From contig JAVJUS010000030.1 in the NCBI GenBank assembly GCA_040220455.1, forward strand, positions 1 through 64,000: a stretch of DNA of 64,000 nucleotides, given 5' to 3'. Below the pieces are notes generated by a model, which saw only the letters and a list, made by a program, of their open reading frames with translations, was not told the origin of the DNA and did no database searches. Made by a program: the position numbers and the translations under genes. Origin of the DNA: JAVJUS01 sp040220455. Its GTDB lineage: Bacteria > Pseudomonadota > Alphaproteobacteria > DSM-16000 > Inquilinaceae. Below, piece by piece: positions 40,509 through 49,159 of the stretch (the first letter of the stretch is position 1; each line of letters opens with the position of its first letter).

Positions 40509-41278
40509 TGGCGGAGCCGATCCTGTCGGTCCAGGGCCTGTCCAAGCGCTTCGGCGGCGTCCAGGCGCTCACCGACGTGTCCTTCGATCTCGCCGCCGGG
40601 GAGGTGCTGGCGCTCGCCGGCGACAACGGCGCGGGCAAGTCGACCCTGATCAAGGCGATCTCGGGCGTCCATCAGCCGGACGCGGGCGCGGTCTTCTACC
40701 AGGGCCGGCCGACGACGGGCATGACCCCGCGCCAGGTCCGCGACCTCGGCATCGAGACGATCTACCAGGACCTCGCGCTGGCGGACAATCTGGACCTGGG
40801 CGTCAACCTGTTCCTCGGCCGGGAGCGGATGCGCAAGGCCTTCGGCTTCCTGCCGGTGCTCGACCGCGCCTCGATGCGCGACGAGGCGGCGCGCACGCTC
40901 GACGGGCTGGGCATCCGGATCGGCGACCCGGGCGTGCCGGTGGGCAACCTCTCCGGCGGCCAGCGCCAGGCGATCGCCATCAGCCGCGCGATCTACTGGA
41001 ACGCCAAGGTGCTGATCATGGACGAGCCGACCGCGGCGCTCGGCGTGCCGGAACAGCGCCTTGTGATCGACCTGGTCAAGCGCCTGCGCGAGCAGGGGGT
41101 GGGGATCATCTTCATCTCCCACAACCTGGTCGACATCTTCTCCGTCTCCGACCGCATCCTGGTGCTGGAACGCGGCCGCAAGGCGGGCGAGCGACTGGCG
41201 CCGGAGACCGACGGCGACGAGCTCGTCAAGCTGATGATGGGCGGCGACGCCCCGGCCCATGCCGAGGCGCCGGCCTGA
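40508..41278 (+). CDS. ABC sugar transporter ATPase (FrcA-like, single domain)
   Basis: 256 residues. Walker A LAGDNGAGKSTLIKAIS (residues about 33-49), Q-loop IETIYQDLALA, signature NLSGGQRQAIAISRA, Walker B KVLIMDEPTAALG, switch His in IIFISHNL. Most sugar ATPases of this class (RbsA, MglA) have two ABC domains; this one has one, like FrcA of fructose transporters in rhizobia. A fructose or similar monosaccharide substrate is therefore plausible and fits the class I aldolase upstream; no sugar kinase is present in the cluster. Confidence 0.94.
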   Translation: MAEPILSVQGLSKRFGGVQALTDVSFDLAAGEVLALAGDNGAGKSTLIKAISGVHQPDAGAVFYQGRPTTGMTPRQVRDLGIETIYQDLALADNLDLGVNLFLGRERMRKAFGFLPVLDRASMRDEAARTLDGLGIRIGDPGVPVGNLSGGQRQAIAISRAIYWNAKVLIMDEPTAALGVPEQRLVIDLVKRLREQGVGIIFISHNLVDIFSVSDRILVLERGRKAGERLAPETDGDELVKLMMGGDAPAHAEAPA

Positions 41279-41356
41279 GGGACAGGTTCGTTCGTCGGTA
41301 AGAAATCAGGCGACCACTCAACCACGAAGCCGTAGGTAAACCCTATCCCGCGCCCC

Positions 41357-42643
41357 TCACCCCTCCGGCGGCGCGTGCCGGATGTGGCGGGTGAGGTAGC
41401 GGATCAGGGACCAGAAGCCGAGCGCGACCACCGGCAGGGCGACGGCCGTCGCCAGGTCCGGGTCGACGGGCAGGGTGCCGGCTTCGTCGAGGCCCTTGAA
41501 CAGCTTCTCCAGCAGGCTCAGCCCGTAATAGGTCACGGCGACGACGGACAGGCCCTCCACCGTGCGCTGGAGCGTGATCGCCTGTTCCGCCCGTCGGTTC
41601 ATCGAGCGCAGGAGATCGCGGTTCTGCGCCTCCAGCCGGACCTCGATGCCGGTCTGCAGCAGGCTCGACAGCCGGTTGGCGCGCCGCGACAGCGCCTCCT
41701 GCCGGTTCACCATGGACTGGCAGGTGCTCATCGCCGGATCCACCCGGCGCATGAGATAGCCGAACAGGGTGATCTGGCCGGGCACGTGGATCGGCGCCAG
41801 GTTGCGCAGGCGGTTGCCGACGATCTCGTAATAGGCCTGGCTGGCGCTGTAGCGATAGCTCGACGCCCCGACCACGTCCTCCAGATCGGCGCTGATGGTC
41901 GAGAGCTTGTCGAGCAGCGCCTCGTCGTCCGGGACCCGGTCGTGCCGGGCGAGTTGGGCCGCGACCTCCGCCAGCCCGGCCTCGACGCCGGCCAGCCGAG
42001 GGCTCGTCGACCGGGCGATCGGCAGGGCCAGCAGGGACAGGCGGCTGTAGCTCACGACCTCGAGCACGCGCTGGACGAGCTGGCCCAGCAGCGCCGGCTC
42101 GACCTCGCCGACCCGGACCAGAAAGCGCTCGAACCTGTCGTCGCCGGTGCGCAGGTCGCCATAGATCTCCGCCAGGTCGTCGCCCAGCCGGTCGGCGAAG
42201 ACCGGGTTGCCGTCGAACCAGCGCGACAGGCGGTTGGGCTCGATCGCCTCGGACCGGTCCTCCTTGATCGCCATGTGGATCGCGACGACGACGTCGCCGG
42301 GCAGCGAGTCCTTCCATTCCTGCGGCACCAGGTCGAAGACCGTCTCGTCGAAGGGCTCGTCGAACGGCTCCTCGCGCAGGAAGGTATAGGTCGAGAACTC
42401 GGTATGCCGCTCCCACTTGACCAGGAAGCTGCCGAGATCGGCGGTGAAGTGCTTGACCTCCGGCCCCGGATGGGCCGCGCCGTAGCGCCGGCACAGCTCG
42501 ACCAGCTGGGCGCGATCCTGCTCCGCCCCGTGCTCGCCCGCGCCGACCGCCAGGTGCGAGACGCGCAGGGGCGCGGCCATGGGCTGGAACGGCCGCTCGT
42601 GCAGCTCCAGCGTCAGGGCGTCGCGCTCGGGATGAAACTTCAC
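41357..42643 (-). CDS. DUF3422 family membrane protein
   Basis: 428 residues from GTG 42643 (VKFHPERDALTLELHERPFQ), the point at which the family normally starts. Motifs of DUF3422: HPERDALTLELHERPF, FTADLGSFLVKWERHTEFSTYTF, LVPQEWKDSLPGDVVVAIHMAI, VVGASSYRYSASQAYYEIV and LRNLAPIHVPGQITLFGYLMRRVDPAMSTC. Two C-terminal membrane segments (VVAVTYYGLSLLEKLF, ATAVALPVVALGFWSLI). Function unknown; widespread in alphaproteobacteria. Convergent with the ABC operon. Confidence 0.92.
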   Translation of the reverse strand: MKFHPERDALTLELHERPFQPMAAPLRVSHLAVGAGEHGAEQDRAQLVELCRRYGAAHPGPEVKHFTADLGSFLVKWERHTEFSTYTFLREEPFDEPFDETVFDLVPQEWKDSLPGDVVVAIHMAIKEDRSEAIEPNRLSRWFDGNPVFADRLGDDLAEIYGDLRTGDDRFERFLVRVGEVEPALLGQLVQRVLEVVSYSRLSLLALPIARSTSPRLAGVEAGLAEVAAQLARHDRVPDDEALLDKLSTISADLEDVVGASSYRYSASQAYYEIVGNRLRNLAPIHVPGQITLFGYLMRRVDPAMSTCQSMVNRQEALSRRANRLSSLLQTGIEVRLEAQNRDLLRSMNRRAEQAITLQRTVEGLSVVAVTYYGLSLLEKLFKGLDEAGTLPVDPDLATAVALPVVALGFWSLIRYLTRHIRHAPPEG

Positions 42644-43257
42644 GACACCCCTCCGGCCGTGGCGGCCGGGGTGCGGGCGAGCGCACGGGGGCGGCGGCGA
42701 TCGGGGGCGTGTCTCAGGGGGACGTCCTTCTTTGGCCGTGGCTCCGGGAAGACCGGGGCCGGTGCTTGACCTTCTCTCCTGTCTAAGGCGAGGCGGGACC
42801 TCATGCAATGACCGCCATGCCGACCGCGACGACGTACCCCTACGCCTCTGGCGCCTGTCTCGGCGCGCCCCGGCGCTATCGGGAGGGAGCGGCGATACCC
42901 TGACGGGCACGAGGCCGACGTCCTGCAGCTTCCGGCGGTGCGCGGCCGTAGCGAATAAGAGAGCGGGCCCGCGCGAGCGTTACCCTCGCCTGAAACCGCG
43001 CTCTCTTGCGCGCGGCGGCTTGACGCCGGTGCGCCGGCCCCGCATGGTCACTTAGAGCTCTTAGGAATCGGACGCCGGTTTTCACGGCATCGTCGGGCTC
43101 TCGGGGCAGGCCAAGCGGACGTTCGCGTCCGACCCCGATCGTGGACGGCGTGCCCGGTCGCCCAGGCGGGCGGCGGCGCCGACCAGCGCACGTGTGAGGT
43201 ATCCCTCGGCGGGGACCGTTTCGCGTTGCCCTATCCCGTGGCCGGGACGACCCGCCG
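42644..43257. other. intergenic region between DUF3422 and the arylsulfotransferase-like gene
   Basis: About 610 bp. Open frames here are ordinary GC-rich artefacts without ribosome-binding sites. It should hold divergent promoters. No repeat or strong hairpin was noticed. Confidence 0.5.
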
Positions 43258-44751
43258 ATGACCGCCAGACTGCCCGCTCTGCTCCTCGTTCTCGCCGTGG
43301 CGATCGTGTCCGCCGGATACGGCATGGCCGTCGTGGCCTACGAGGTCTTTCCCTTCCGGATCGTGCGCGACGCGGTCCTGACCTCCCAGACCCTGGCCAA
43401 GGCCGTCGGCCGGACGCCCTATGCCGGCGACTTCCAGGGGTTCGTCGCGCTCGCCCCGGTCGACGCGCCGGCCGCCCGGTTCGGGCGCCCCGACACGCTG
43501 GCCAAGGTGCGGGCCGCCGCACCGGCGGCCGATCCGCCGTCGCGCGACGGGCCGGGCGGCGGGCCGAACGGCGGCGCGGGCCGCACCGGCTTCCTCGCCT
43601 TCGGCGGGCCGAACCAGTATCTCGACCTGTGCCCGGAGACCGGGTGCCTCGCCGTGGTCTTCGATCGCGACGGCCGGGTGCGCCGCGCCGTGCCCTACCG
43701 GCCCGAGGCCGTGTTCGCCGCCGACATCGTCGAGCCGGGCGCTTATCCCTACGAGGCGATCGATTTCGACTTCGCCGAGCTGAGCCGGCCGCTCGGCATC
43801 GTGCCCTATCCGGACGGCGACCTGCTGGTGGTCTTCCAGAAGGCGGTGGGCCGCCGGCTCTTCCCGTTCGGCGCCGGCGTCGCGCGGATCGCGCCGGACG
43901 GCACGCCGCGCTGGTTCCGTTTCGACTACAGCCATCACTGGCCGGCCCTGGCCGCGGACGGCACGGCCGTCGTCCCGGCGCTGGCCGTGCGCGAGGGGCC
44001 GCTGGAGATTCCGCTGCATGGCGATGAATCGCTCGCCGTGGCCTGCGCCGCCGAGCGGTACTACGCCGACACGGTCCGGCTGATCGACGGCAAGGGCGCG
44101 GTCGTGCGGGAATACGACGTCCTCGCCGCGCTCCTGCGCTCGCCCTATCGCGCCGTCCTGCAGCACACCACGGACGGCTGCGATCCGACCCATCTCAACT
44201 ACGTCGACATCGTGCCGCCGGAGGCGGCCGAGGCGATCGGGGGCGTGGCGGCGGGGGACCTCGTCGTCTCGCTGCGCAACATCAGCGCCTTCGCCGTCCT
44301 GGACGCGGAATCCGGCGATGTCCGCCGGCTGGTGCGCGGCACTTTCATCCAGCAGCACAGCGTCCAGCACTGGCGCGCCGGCGAGTACCTGGTCTTCGAC
44401 AACCAGGGCGGCGGCCCGAGGAGCGGCCCGTCGCGCGTCCTGTCGGTCGATCTCGCCTCGGGCGAGGCGGAGCGGACGCTGTTCCCCACGCTCGGCCATC
44501 CGCGGGCCTATCGCGACCTGTTCACCGTCGATGCCGGCAAGGTCCACGTCTCGCCGGAACGAAATCGTGCCGTCGCGACTTTTTCCAACATGGGCCAGGC
44601 CGTCGAGTTCGACCTGGCCACGGGCGACGTGCTCACCGAATTCTCGAACGTGCACGACGTTTCCACGGTGGATATACTGCCCGAGGAAAGAAACGGATCG
44701 GCGGGAATGTTCAGGCTCTTCGGCTTCGACTACATCAATCTGGAGGAGTGA
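43258..44751 (+). CDS. arylsulfotransferase (ASST)-like membrane-anchored protein
   Basis: 497 residues. The N-terminal segment LPALLLVLAVAIVSAGYGMAVVAYEVF anchors it, with a periplasmic beta-propeller body. ASST-like features: LCPETGCLAVVFDRDGRV, WFRFDYSHHWPALAADG, TTDGCDPTHLNYVDIVPPEAA, GDLVVSLRNISAFAVLDAESGDVR and FIQQHSVQHWRAGEYLVFDNQGG, the typical propeller blades with the catalytic-type His (QHSVQ). Classical ASSTs transfer sulfate between phenols; these anchored relatives are poorly known. It is followed by two tiny membrane proteins and a PAPS-type sulfotransferase, with almost no gaps. Confidence 0.82.
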   Translation: MTARLPALLLVLAVAIVSAGYGMAVVAYEVFPFRIVRDAVLTSQTLAKAVGRTPYAGDFQGFVALAPVDAPAARFGRPDTLAKVRAAAPAADPPSRDGPGGGPNGGAGRTGFLAFGGPNQYLDLCPETGCLAVVFDRDGRVRRAVPYRPEAVFAADIVEPGAYPYEAIDFDFAELSRPLGIVPYPDGDLLVVFQKAVGRRLFPFGAGVARIAPDGTPRWFRFDYSHHWPALAADGTAVVPALAVREGPLEIPLHGDESLAVACAAERYYADTVRLIDGKGAVVREYDVLAALLRSPYRAVLQHTTDGCDPTHLNYVDIVPPEAAEAIGGVAAGDLVVSLRNISAFAVLDAESGDVRRLVRGTFIQQHSVQHWRAGEYLVFDNQGGGPRSGPSRVLSVDLASGEAERTLFPTLGHPRAYRDLFTVDAGKVHVSPERNRAVATFSNMGQAVEFDLATGDVLTEFSNVHDVSTVDILPEERNGSAGMFRLFGFDYINLEE

Positions 44752-44758
44752 GGGCTAG

Positions 44759-44989
44759 ATGACCAGGATTCTGCGGTTCGCGGCGATCGTCGCCATCGGC
44801 CTCTACCCGGCCCAGGCGCTGGCCTATATCGGACCCGGCGCCGGGCTGTCGGCGATCGGCTCCCTGCTCGCGCTGGTCGCGGCGGTGGCGCTGGCCGTCG
44901 TCGGCTTCGTCTGGTACCCGGTCAAGCGCATGATGCGCCGGCGCCGGGCGGTCGCGCGCGACCCCGGCCGGCAGGGCAGCGGGAACTGA
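44759..44989 (+). CDS. small membrane protein of the ASST cluster
   Basis: 76 residues with signal-like start (LRFAAIVAIGLYPAQALA) and a second hydrophobic segment (LSAIGSLLALVAAVALAVVGFVWYPVKRMMRR). YIGPGAGLSAIGSLLALVAA is a conserved small-protein motif I associate with ASST-like genes. Stop overlaps the next start (TGATG). Confidence 0.8.
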   Translation: MTRILRFAAIVAIGLYPAQALAYIGPGAGLSAIGSLLALVAAVALAVVGFVWYPVKRMMRRRRAVARDPGRQGSGN

Positions 44990-45372
44990 TGACGCCGATC
45001 GCCGCCATTCTCGCGATCGCCCTCTTCGCCGCGGCGTTCCGGCTGCTCGGCGTGTGGCCCGCGACGGCGGCGACGGTGCCGGTGACGCGCCGGGCGCTGG
45101 CGGCGATGACGGATGCCGGGCTCGACGACGACGCCAAGGAGCGCGCGGCCCGCGCCGCCGCGCTCGACCTCGCCCGCGGCTTCGTGCGGATCACCGGCCG
45201 GGCCGCCGTCGCTCTCGCCCTGCCGGCGGTGCTGCTCCTGGCGCTCGACGCGACCGGGATCGTGCCGGTCGCCGCGGTCTCGGACTTCCTGTTGCGCTGG
45301 GAGGTCATCCTGGCCGCCGGCGTTGCCGTGGTGGCGGCCGAGATCCTCTCCCGGCGCGCGGCCCGGCGGTAG
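44989..45372 (+). CDS. membrane protein of the ASST cluster
   Basis: 127 residues, three membrane segments (IAAILAIALFAAAFRLLGVW, AAVALALPAVLLLALDATG, VILAAGVAVVAAEILS) around an amphipathic loop (MTDAGLDDDAKERAARAAALDLARGFVRI). Translationally coupled to its neighbours. No known family. Confidence 0.75.
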   Translation: MTPIAAILAIALFAAAFRLLGVWPATAATVPVTRRALAAMTDAGLDDDAKERAARAAALDLARGFVRITGRAAVALALPAVLLLALDATGIVPVAAVSDFLLRWEVILAAGVAVVAAEILSRRAARR

Positions 45373-45376
45373 TGCC

Positions 45377-46510
45377 GTGAACGCCGGCAGCGACGGGGCG
45401 GGCGCCGATTTCGCCGGCCGATACTCGGCGATCGACCGCCTCCTCCACCGGGCCGCCTTCGCCGGGCTCGGCGTGCAGCGCGGCGTCGCCGACCTGGAGG
45501 ACAAGCTCTACGCCGCGGATTTCGCCGGCGTCGCGCTCGACCGCCCGGTCTTCGTGACCGCGCTGCCGCGCGCGGGGACGACGCTGCTGCTGGAGCTGCT
45601 GACCGCGACCGGCGAGTTCACCACCCACACCTATCGCCGGATGCCCTTCGTGCTGTGCCCGCTGCTGTGGTGGCGCCTGTCGCGCGGCTTCGCCAAGGCC
45701 GAGGCGCCGAGCGAGCGCGCCCACGGCGACGGCATGGCGGTCAGCCCGGACAGCGTGGAGGCCTTCGAGGAGGTCGTCTGGCGCGCCTTCTGGCCCGATC
45801 ACTACGGCGCCGAGCGGATCCGGCCCTGGGATCCGGCGGAGGTCGATCCCGACGGCGAGTTCGAGGCCTTCTTCGCCAACCACCTGCGCAAGATCGTGGC
45901 GCTGGGCGACCGGGCGGCCGACGCGCCCGCGGGCCGGCGCTACGTCTCCAAGAACAACGCGAATATCGCACGGCTCGGCTTGCTGGCGCGGCTGTTTCCC
46001 GACGCCCGCATCCTGGTGCCGGTGCGCGCGCCCGGCGCCCATGTCGCCTCGCTGCGCCGCCAGCACACCAATTTCCTCGCCCTCCACGGCCGCGAGCCCT
46101 TCGCCCGGCGCTACATGGAATGGATCGGCCATCTGGAGTTCGGCGAGGCGCTGCGGCCGATCGACTTCGGCGGCTGGCTCGACGCCGCGCCGGCCACCGC
46201 GCGCGACCCGTCCGGCCCGGACTTCTGGCTTTCCTACTGGTGCGCGGCCTACGAAGCGGCCCTAGCGGCGCCGGCCGACGCGGTGAGTTTCGTGTCCTAC
46301 GACCGGCTGCGCGCCGCGCCGAAGGAGGGGCTGGCGACCCTGGCCGAGGTCGTCGGGCTCGCCCGTCCGGCGGCGTTGACGGCGCTGTCCGACCGGTTCC
46401 GGGCACCGACCGCCGGTGACGGCGAGGCGACGGCGACCGACGGCGATCCGGCCCTGTTGCGCCAGGCCGCCGACCTGCACGCCCGCCTGCTGGACCGCGC
46501 CGTCATCTGA
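45377..46510 (+). CDS. PAPS-dependent sulfotransferase
   Basis: 377 residues from GTG 45377, 4 bp after the preceding gene. Sulfotransferase_3-type motifs: VFVTALPRAGTTLLLELLTATGEF (5'-phosphosulfate loop), ARILVPVRAPGAHVASLRRQHTNFLA (3'-phosphate site) and VSFVSYDRLRAAPKEGLATL. Cytoplasmic; transfers sulfate from PAPS to an unknown acceptor, perhaps a cell-surface polysaccharide. With the ASST-like protein it may supply or move sulfate groups on the envelope. Confidence 0.88.
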   Translation: MNAGSDGAGADFAGRYSAIDRLLHRAAFAGLGVQRGVADLEDKLYAADFAGVALDRPVFVTALPRAGTTLLLELLTATGEFTTHTYRRMPFVLCPLLWWRLSRGFAKAEAPSERAHGDGMAVSPDSVEAFEEVVWRAFWPDHYGAERIRPWDPAEVDPDGEFEAFFANHLRKIVALGDRAADAPAGRRYVSKNNANIARLGLLARLFPDARILVPVRAPGAHVASLRRQHTNFLALHGREPFARRYMEWIGHLEFGEALRPIDFGGWLDAAPATARDPSGPDFWLSYWCAAYEAALAAPADAVSFVSYDRLRAAPKEGLATLAEVVGLARPAALTALSDRFRAPTAGDGEATATDGDPALLRQAADLHARLLDRAVI

Positions 46511-46535
46511 TTTCGCGCCGCGGACCGTCGGCCGA

Positions 46536-48482
46536 TCAGCCTGCCTCCTCGAAGGCCGGACGCGGCTCGCCCGCCGGGCGTGCGCTGCCGCCGGTGGTGG
46601 CGGCGCGGGGAGCGGTCGCCGGGCCCGCCTGGGCCGCCAGGATCTCCGGCACGTCGCGGATCTCCTCCGGCGGCGCGGCGAGGCCGGCGCGGGCGAGCGC
46701 GCGGCCGACCGCCGGCAGCGACGTCGCCCAGGTCAGTGGGGCGGCGAGGGTCAGGCCGGCCAGCACGGGCGCGGCCCAGGGCAGGATCGACGGCGCCGCC
46801 AGGGCCAGGATCGCCGTCCCCGCCAGCCCCGCCAGGGTCTGCGGCCAGAGCCCGGCGAACGCCGCCGCCAGCCCGACCACATGGCCGTCGCGCCTCTGCG
46901 CCTCCCATCGCGCGCCGCCGTGCCGGGCCAGCGCCAGGCGCGCCAGGAACAGGCAGTGGGCCAGCGCCAGCACCGGCGCCAACAGCATCGAGAAGCCGAT
47001 GGCGAGCCCGCCGCCGGCGATCAATCGCCCCGCCCCGCCATAGGTGCGCCGCGCCGACGGGCGGAGGAGGACATCGGCCAGGCCGCAGAGGGGCGGCGTC
47101 AGGCTCACCCCGATCATCGTGGCGAACAGGCCGATGCCGAGGCTGGCCGCGCCCCAGAGCGCGATGCCGCCGCCCGCCGCGCCGCCGGCGAAGCCGCCGC
47201 TCAGCACCTGGGCGAAGGCCAGCACCAGGAAGCCGAGCCAGAGCGGCGAGGCGAGGTACATGGCGATCGCCAGGGCGAGCTGCAGCCACCCCATCGCCGT
47301 CAGCCCCGGTAGGCGCAGGAGCTTCAGGTACTGCATGTTGCCGTGGCACCAGCGCAGGTCCCGCTTCAGATGGTCGGGCAGGGTCGGCGGGTTCTCCTCG
47401 TAGCTGCCGTCCTCGACGGGCAGGACCCGTGTTTCCCAGCCGGCGCGCTGGAGCATCACCGCCTCGACCTGGTCGTGGCTCAGGATCCTCCCGCCCAGCC
47501 GCCGGCCGGGGCCCAGCTCCGGCAGGTCGCAATGCCGGCGGAACGGCGCCAGGCGGATCGCCGCGTTGTGGCCCCAGTACGGCCCGGCCGGCCCCTGCCA
47601 CCAGGCCGCGCCGGTGGCGTAGGGCCGCATGCCGTGGCGCATGCCGAACTGGGACAGGCGGGCGAACGGGCTCGTCGTCGGCATGCCGACCACCAGCGCC
47701 TGCAGGATCGCCAGGCGCGGATTGGCCTCCAGCGTCGCGACCAGACGTCGGATCGCGCGGCCGGTCATCACGCTGTCGGCGTCGAGCACCACCATCGTGG
47801 CGAAGCCCCGGCCCTCCTCGACGCAGAAGTCGCGAAGATTGCCGGCCTTCAGGCCCGTGTTCTCGGCGCGGCGGCGATAATGGACCCGGCCCCGCGCGTC
47901 CGGCGAAGCGGCCCAGGCACGGGCCGCGGCCTCCTCCTCGGCGGCGATCGCCGGATCGGTGGTGTCGCTCAGCAGGAAGAAGGTGAAGCGGTCGCCGTCA
48001 TGCGGGCTCGCCCGATCGAGGGAGTCGAGCGTCGCCCGGGCATGGCGCAGCGCGCGGGCCGGATCCTCGTTGTGGATCGGCATGACGATGGCCGTGCGCC
48101 CGCGGATCGGCGTCGCCGGGTCGGGCCGGGCCACTCCCGGCAGGATCGCCGCCAGCGCGTCCCGCCGCCGCGCCAGCAACACCAGCCCGATCACCGCGTT
48201 CCAGAAGCCGATGACGATCCACGGCGTGTTGGCGGCGAACAGCGCGATCATAGCGATCTCGATCACCGTCCACCCGCCGGGCCGCAGCACGCCGGCCATG
48301 CCCACGCTCAGCGCGACGACCGAGCCGAGGACGAGTCCGGCGAAGACCCGGCGCCGGCGGCGCAGCAGCCCGGCGCCGGACGGCGCTGGCAGCACAGCCG
48401 GCTCGCCCGGATCGGCCGGGCCGTCGCGCTCGCCCGGCGAGACGGGAGTGTCGGGGCGGGCGGCGGAAGCGGCATCGGCCAT
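46536..48482 (-). CDS. mdoH: glucans biosynthesis glucosyltransferase OpgH/MdoH
   Basis: 648 residues from ATG 48482. Family GT2 glucosyltransferase that polymerises osmoregulated periplasmic glucans from UDP-glucose. N-terminal membrane pair (VFAGLVLGSVVALSVGMAGVL, IEIAMIALFAANTPWIVIGFW), catalytic domain with TAIVMPIHNEDPARALRHARATLDSL, FFLLSDTTDP, RRAENTGLKAGNLRDF, MVVLDADSVMTG (Asp pair) and GRILSHDQVEAVMLQRAGWETRVLPVEDGSYEENPP with LKRDLRWCHGNMQYLKL (QxxRW-type). Then several membrane segments. opgG is not adjacent. Terminal stop 46536 lies close to the convergent sulfotransferase gene. Confidence 0.95.
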   Translation of the reverse strand: MADAASAARPDTPVSPGERDGPADPGEPAVLPAPSGAGLLRRRRRVFAGLVLGSVVALSVGMAGVLRPGGWTVIEIAMIALFAANTPWIVIGFWNAVIGLVLLARRRDALAAILPGVARPDPATPIRGRTAIVMPIHNEDPARALRHARATLDSLDRASPHDGDRFTFFLLSDTTDPAIAAEEEAAARAWAASPDARGRVHYRRRAENTGLKAGNLRDFCVEEGRGFATMVVLDADSVMTGRAIRRLVATLEANPRLAILQALVVGMPTTSPFARLSQFGMRHGMRPYATGAAWWQGPAGPYWGHNAAIRLAPFRRHCDLPELGPGRRLGGRILSHDQVEAVMLQRAGWETRVLPVEDGSYEENPPTLPDHLKRDLRWCHGNMQYLKLLRLPGLTAMGWLQLALAIAMYLASPLWLGFLVLAFAQVLSGGFAGGAAGGGIALWGAASLGIGLFATMIGVSLTPPLCGLADVLLRPSARRTYGGAGRLIAGGGLAIGFSMLLAPVLALAHCLFLARLALARHGGARWEAQRRDGHVVGLAAAFAGLWPQTLAGLAGTAILALAAPSILPWAAPVLAGLTLAAPLTWATSLPAVGRALARAGLAAPPEEIRDVPEILAAQAGPATAPRAATTGGSARPAGEPRPAFEEAG

Positions 48483-48682
48483 CGGCGGGGGAACTCCGGG
48501 CGGCGGTCGGCGTGCGCGGCGAAGCCACGAGCCGACGCGGGCCGATCCTCGTCGGCCTCCGCCGTCTCGCGCTCCGCGAGCAGTAAGTATCTTGCGTGGT
48601 CTTCCGGGCAAGGCGCCGCGCGTGAACCTCGCGTGAAAGCGACCGATCCTCACGCAGACGTGTCGGGTCGCGAAGTGCCGGC

Positions 48683-49027
48683 TCAGTTCCGTCCGCGGAA
48701 CCGGCGCGCCCGGACGACCGAGGCGGGAAGGTCGACGCCGAACCGCTCGCACGCTGCGACGACCGCGTCGATCCAGGCCTCCGGATCGTGAAGATCGAGG
48801 GCGAGCGCGTCATCGCGCCGAGGCGGATGGTCGGAAAGCCGGATGCGCAGGGCGTCTGTGTGCCCGCGGCCGGTCACCCCCAGCGGCGACGGCCGGAAGA
48901 TCTCCAGATAGCAGCTCGTGCTGGTCTCGCTGCGCTCCAGGCGAAGGCCGAGGCCCGTACCGTCCAGATGGCGGGCCATCAGCTCGGCCTGCCGGTCGAT
49001 CGCGCGGTCGGCGGCGTCCTCGTCCAT
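48683..49027 (-). CDS. small uncharacterised protein
   Basis: 114 residues from ATG 49027. Acidic start (MDEDAADRAIDRQAELMARHL), a beta region (STSCYLEIFRPSP) and a late helix (DPEAWIDAVVAACERFGVDL). Divergent from the M24 gene. No family recognised; support is moderate from codon bias and a plausible start. Confidence 0.55.
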   Translation of the reverse strand: MDEDAADRAIDRQAELMARHLDGTGLGLRLERSETSTSCYLEIFRPSPLGVTGRGHTDALRIRLSDHPPRRDDALALDLHDPEAWIDAVVAACERFGVDLPASVVRARRFRGRN

Positions 49028-49159
49028 GGCGTTCTCGCGCGCCCTCCGCGCCGGCCGGCGGTCCCGGCGCCGACATGCTATCGCCTTCACCCGGCGCGCC
49101 GCTATGCTGCGCCCGGCGGGGCCGGTCCCCGCCCGCACCAGGGGAGGGGGAGAGCACCG

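Noticed and set aside
42732..43055. 107-aa plus-strand open frame
   Set aside because: Arg/Pro-rich, no start signal; ordinary GC-rich artefact in an intergenic region.
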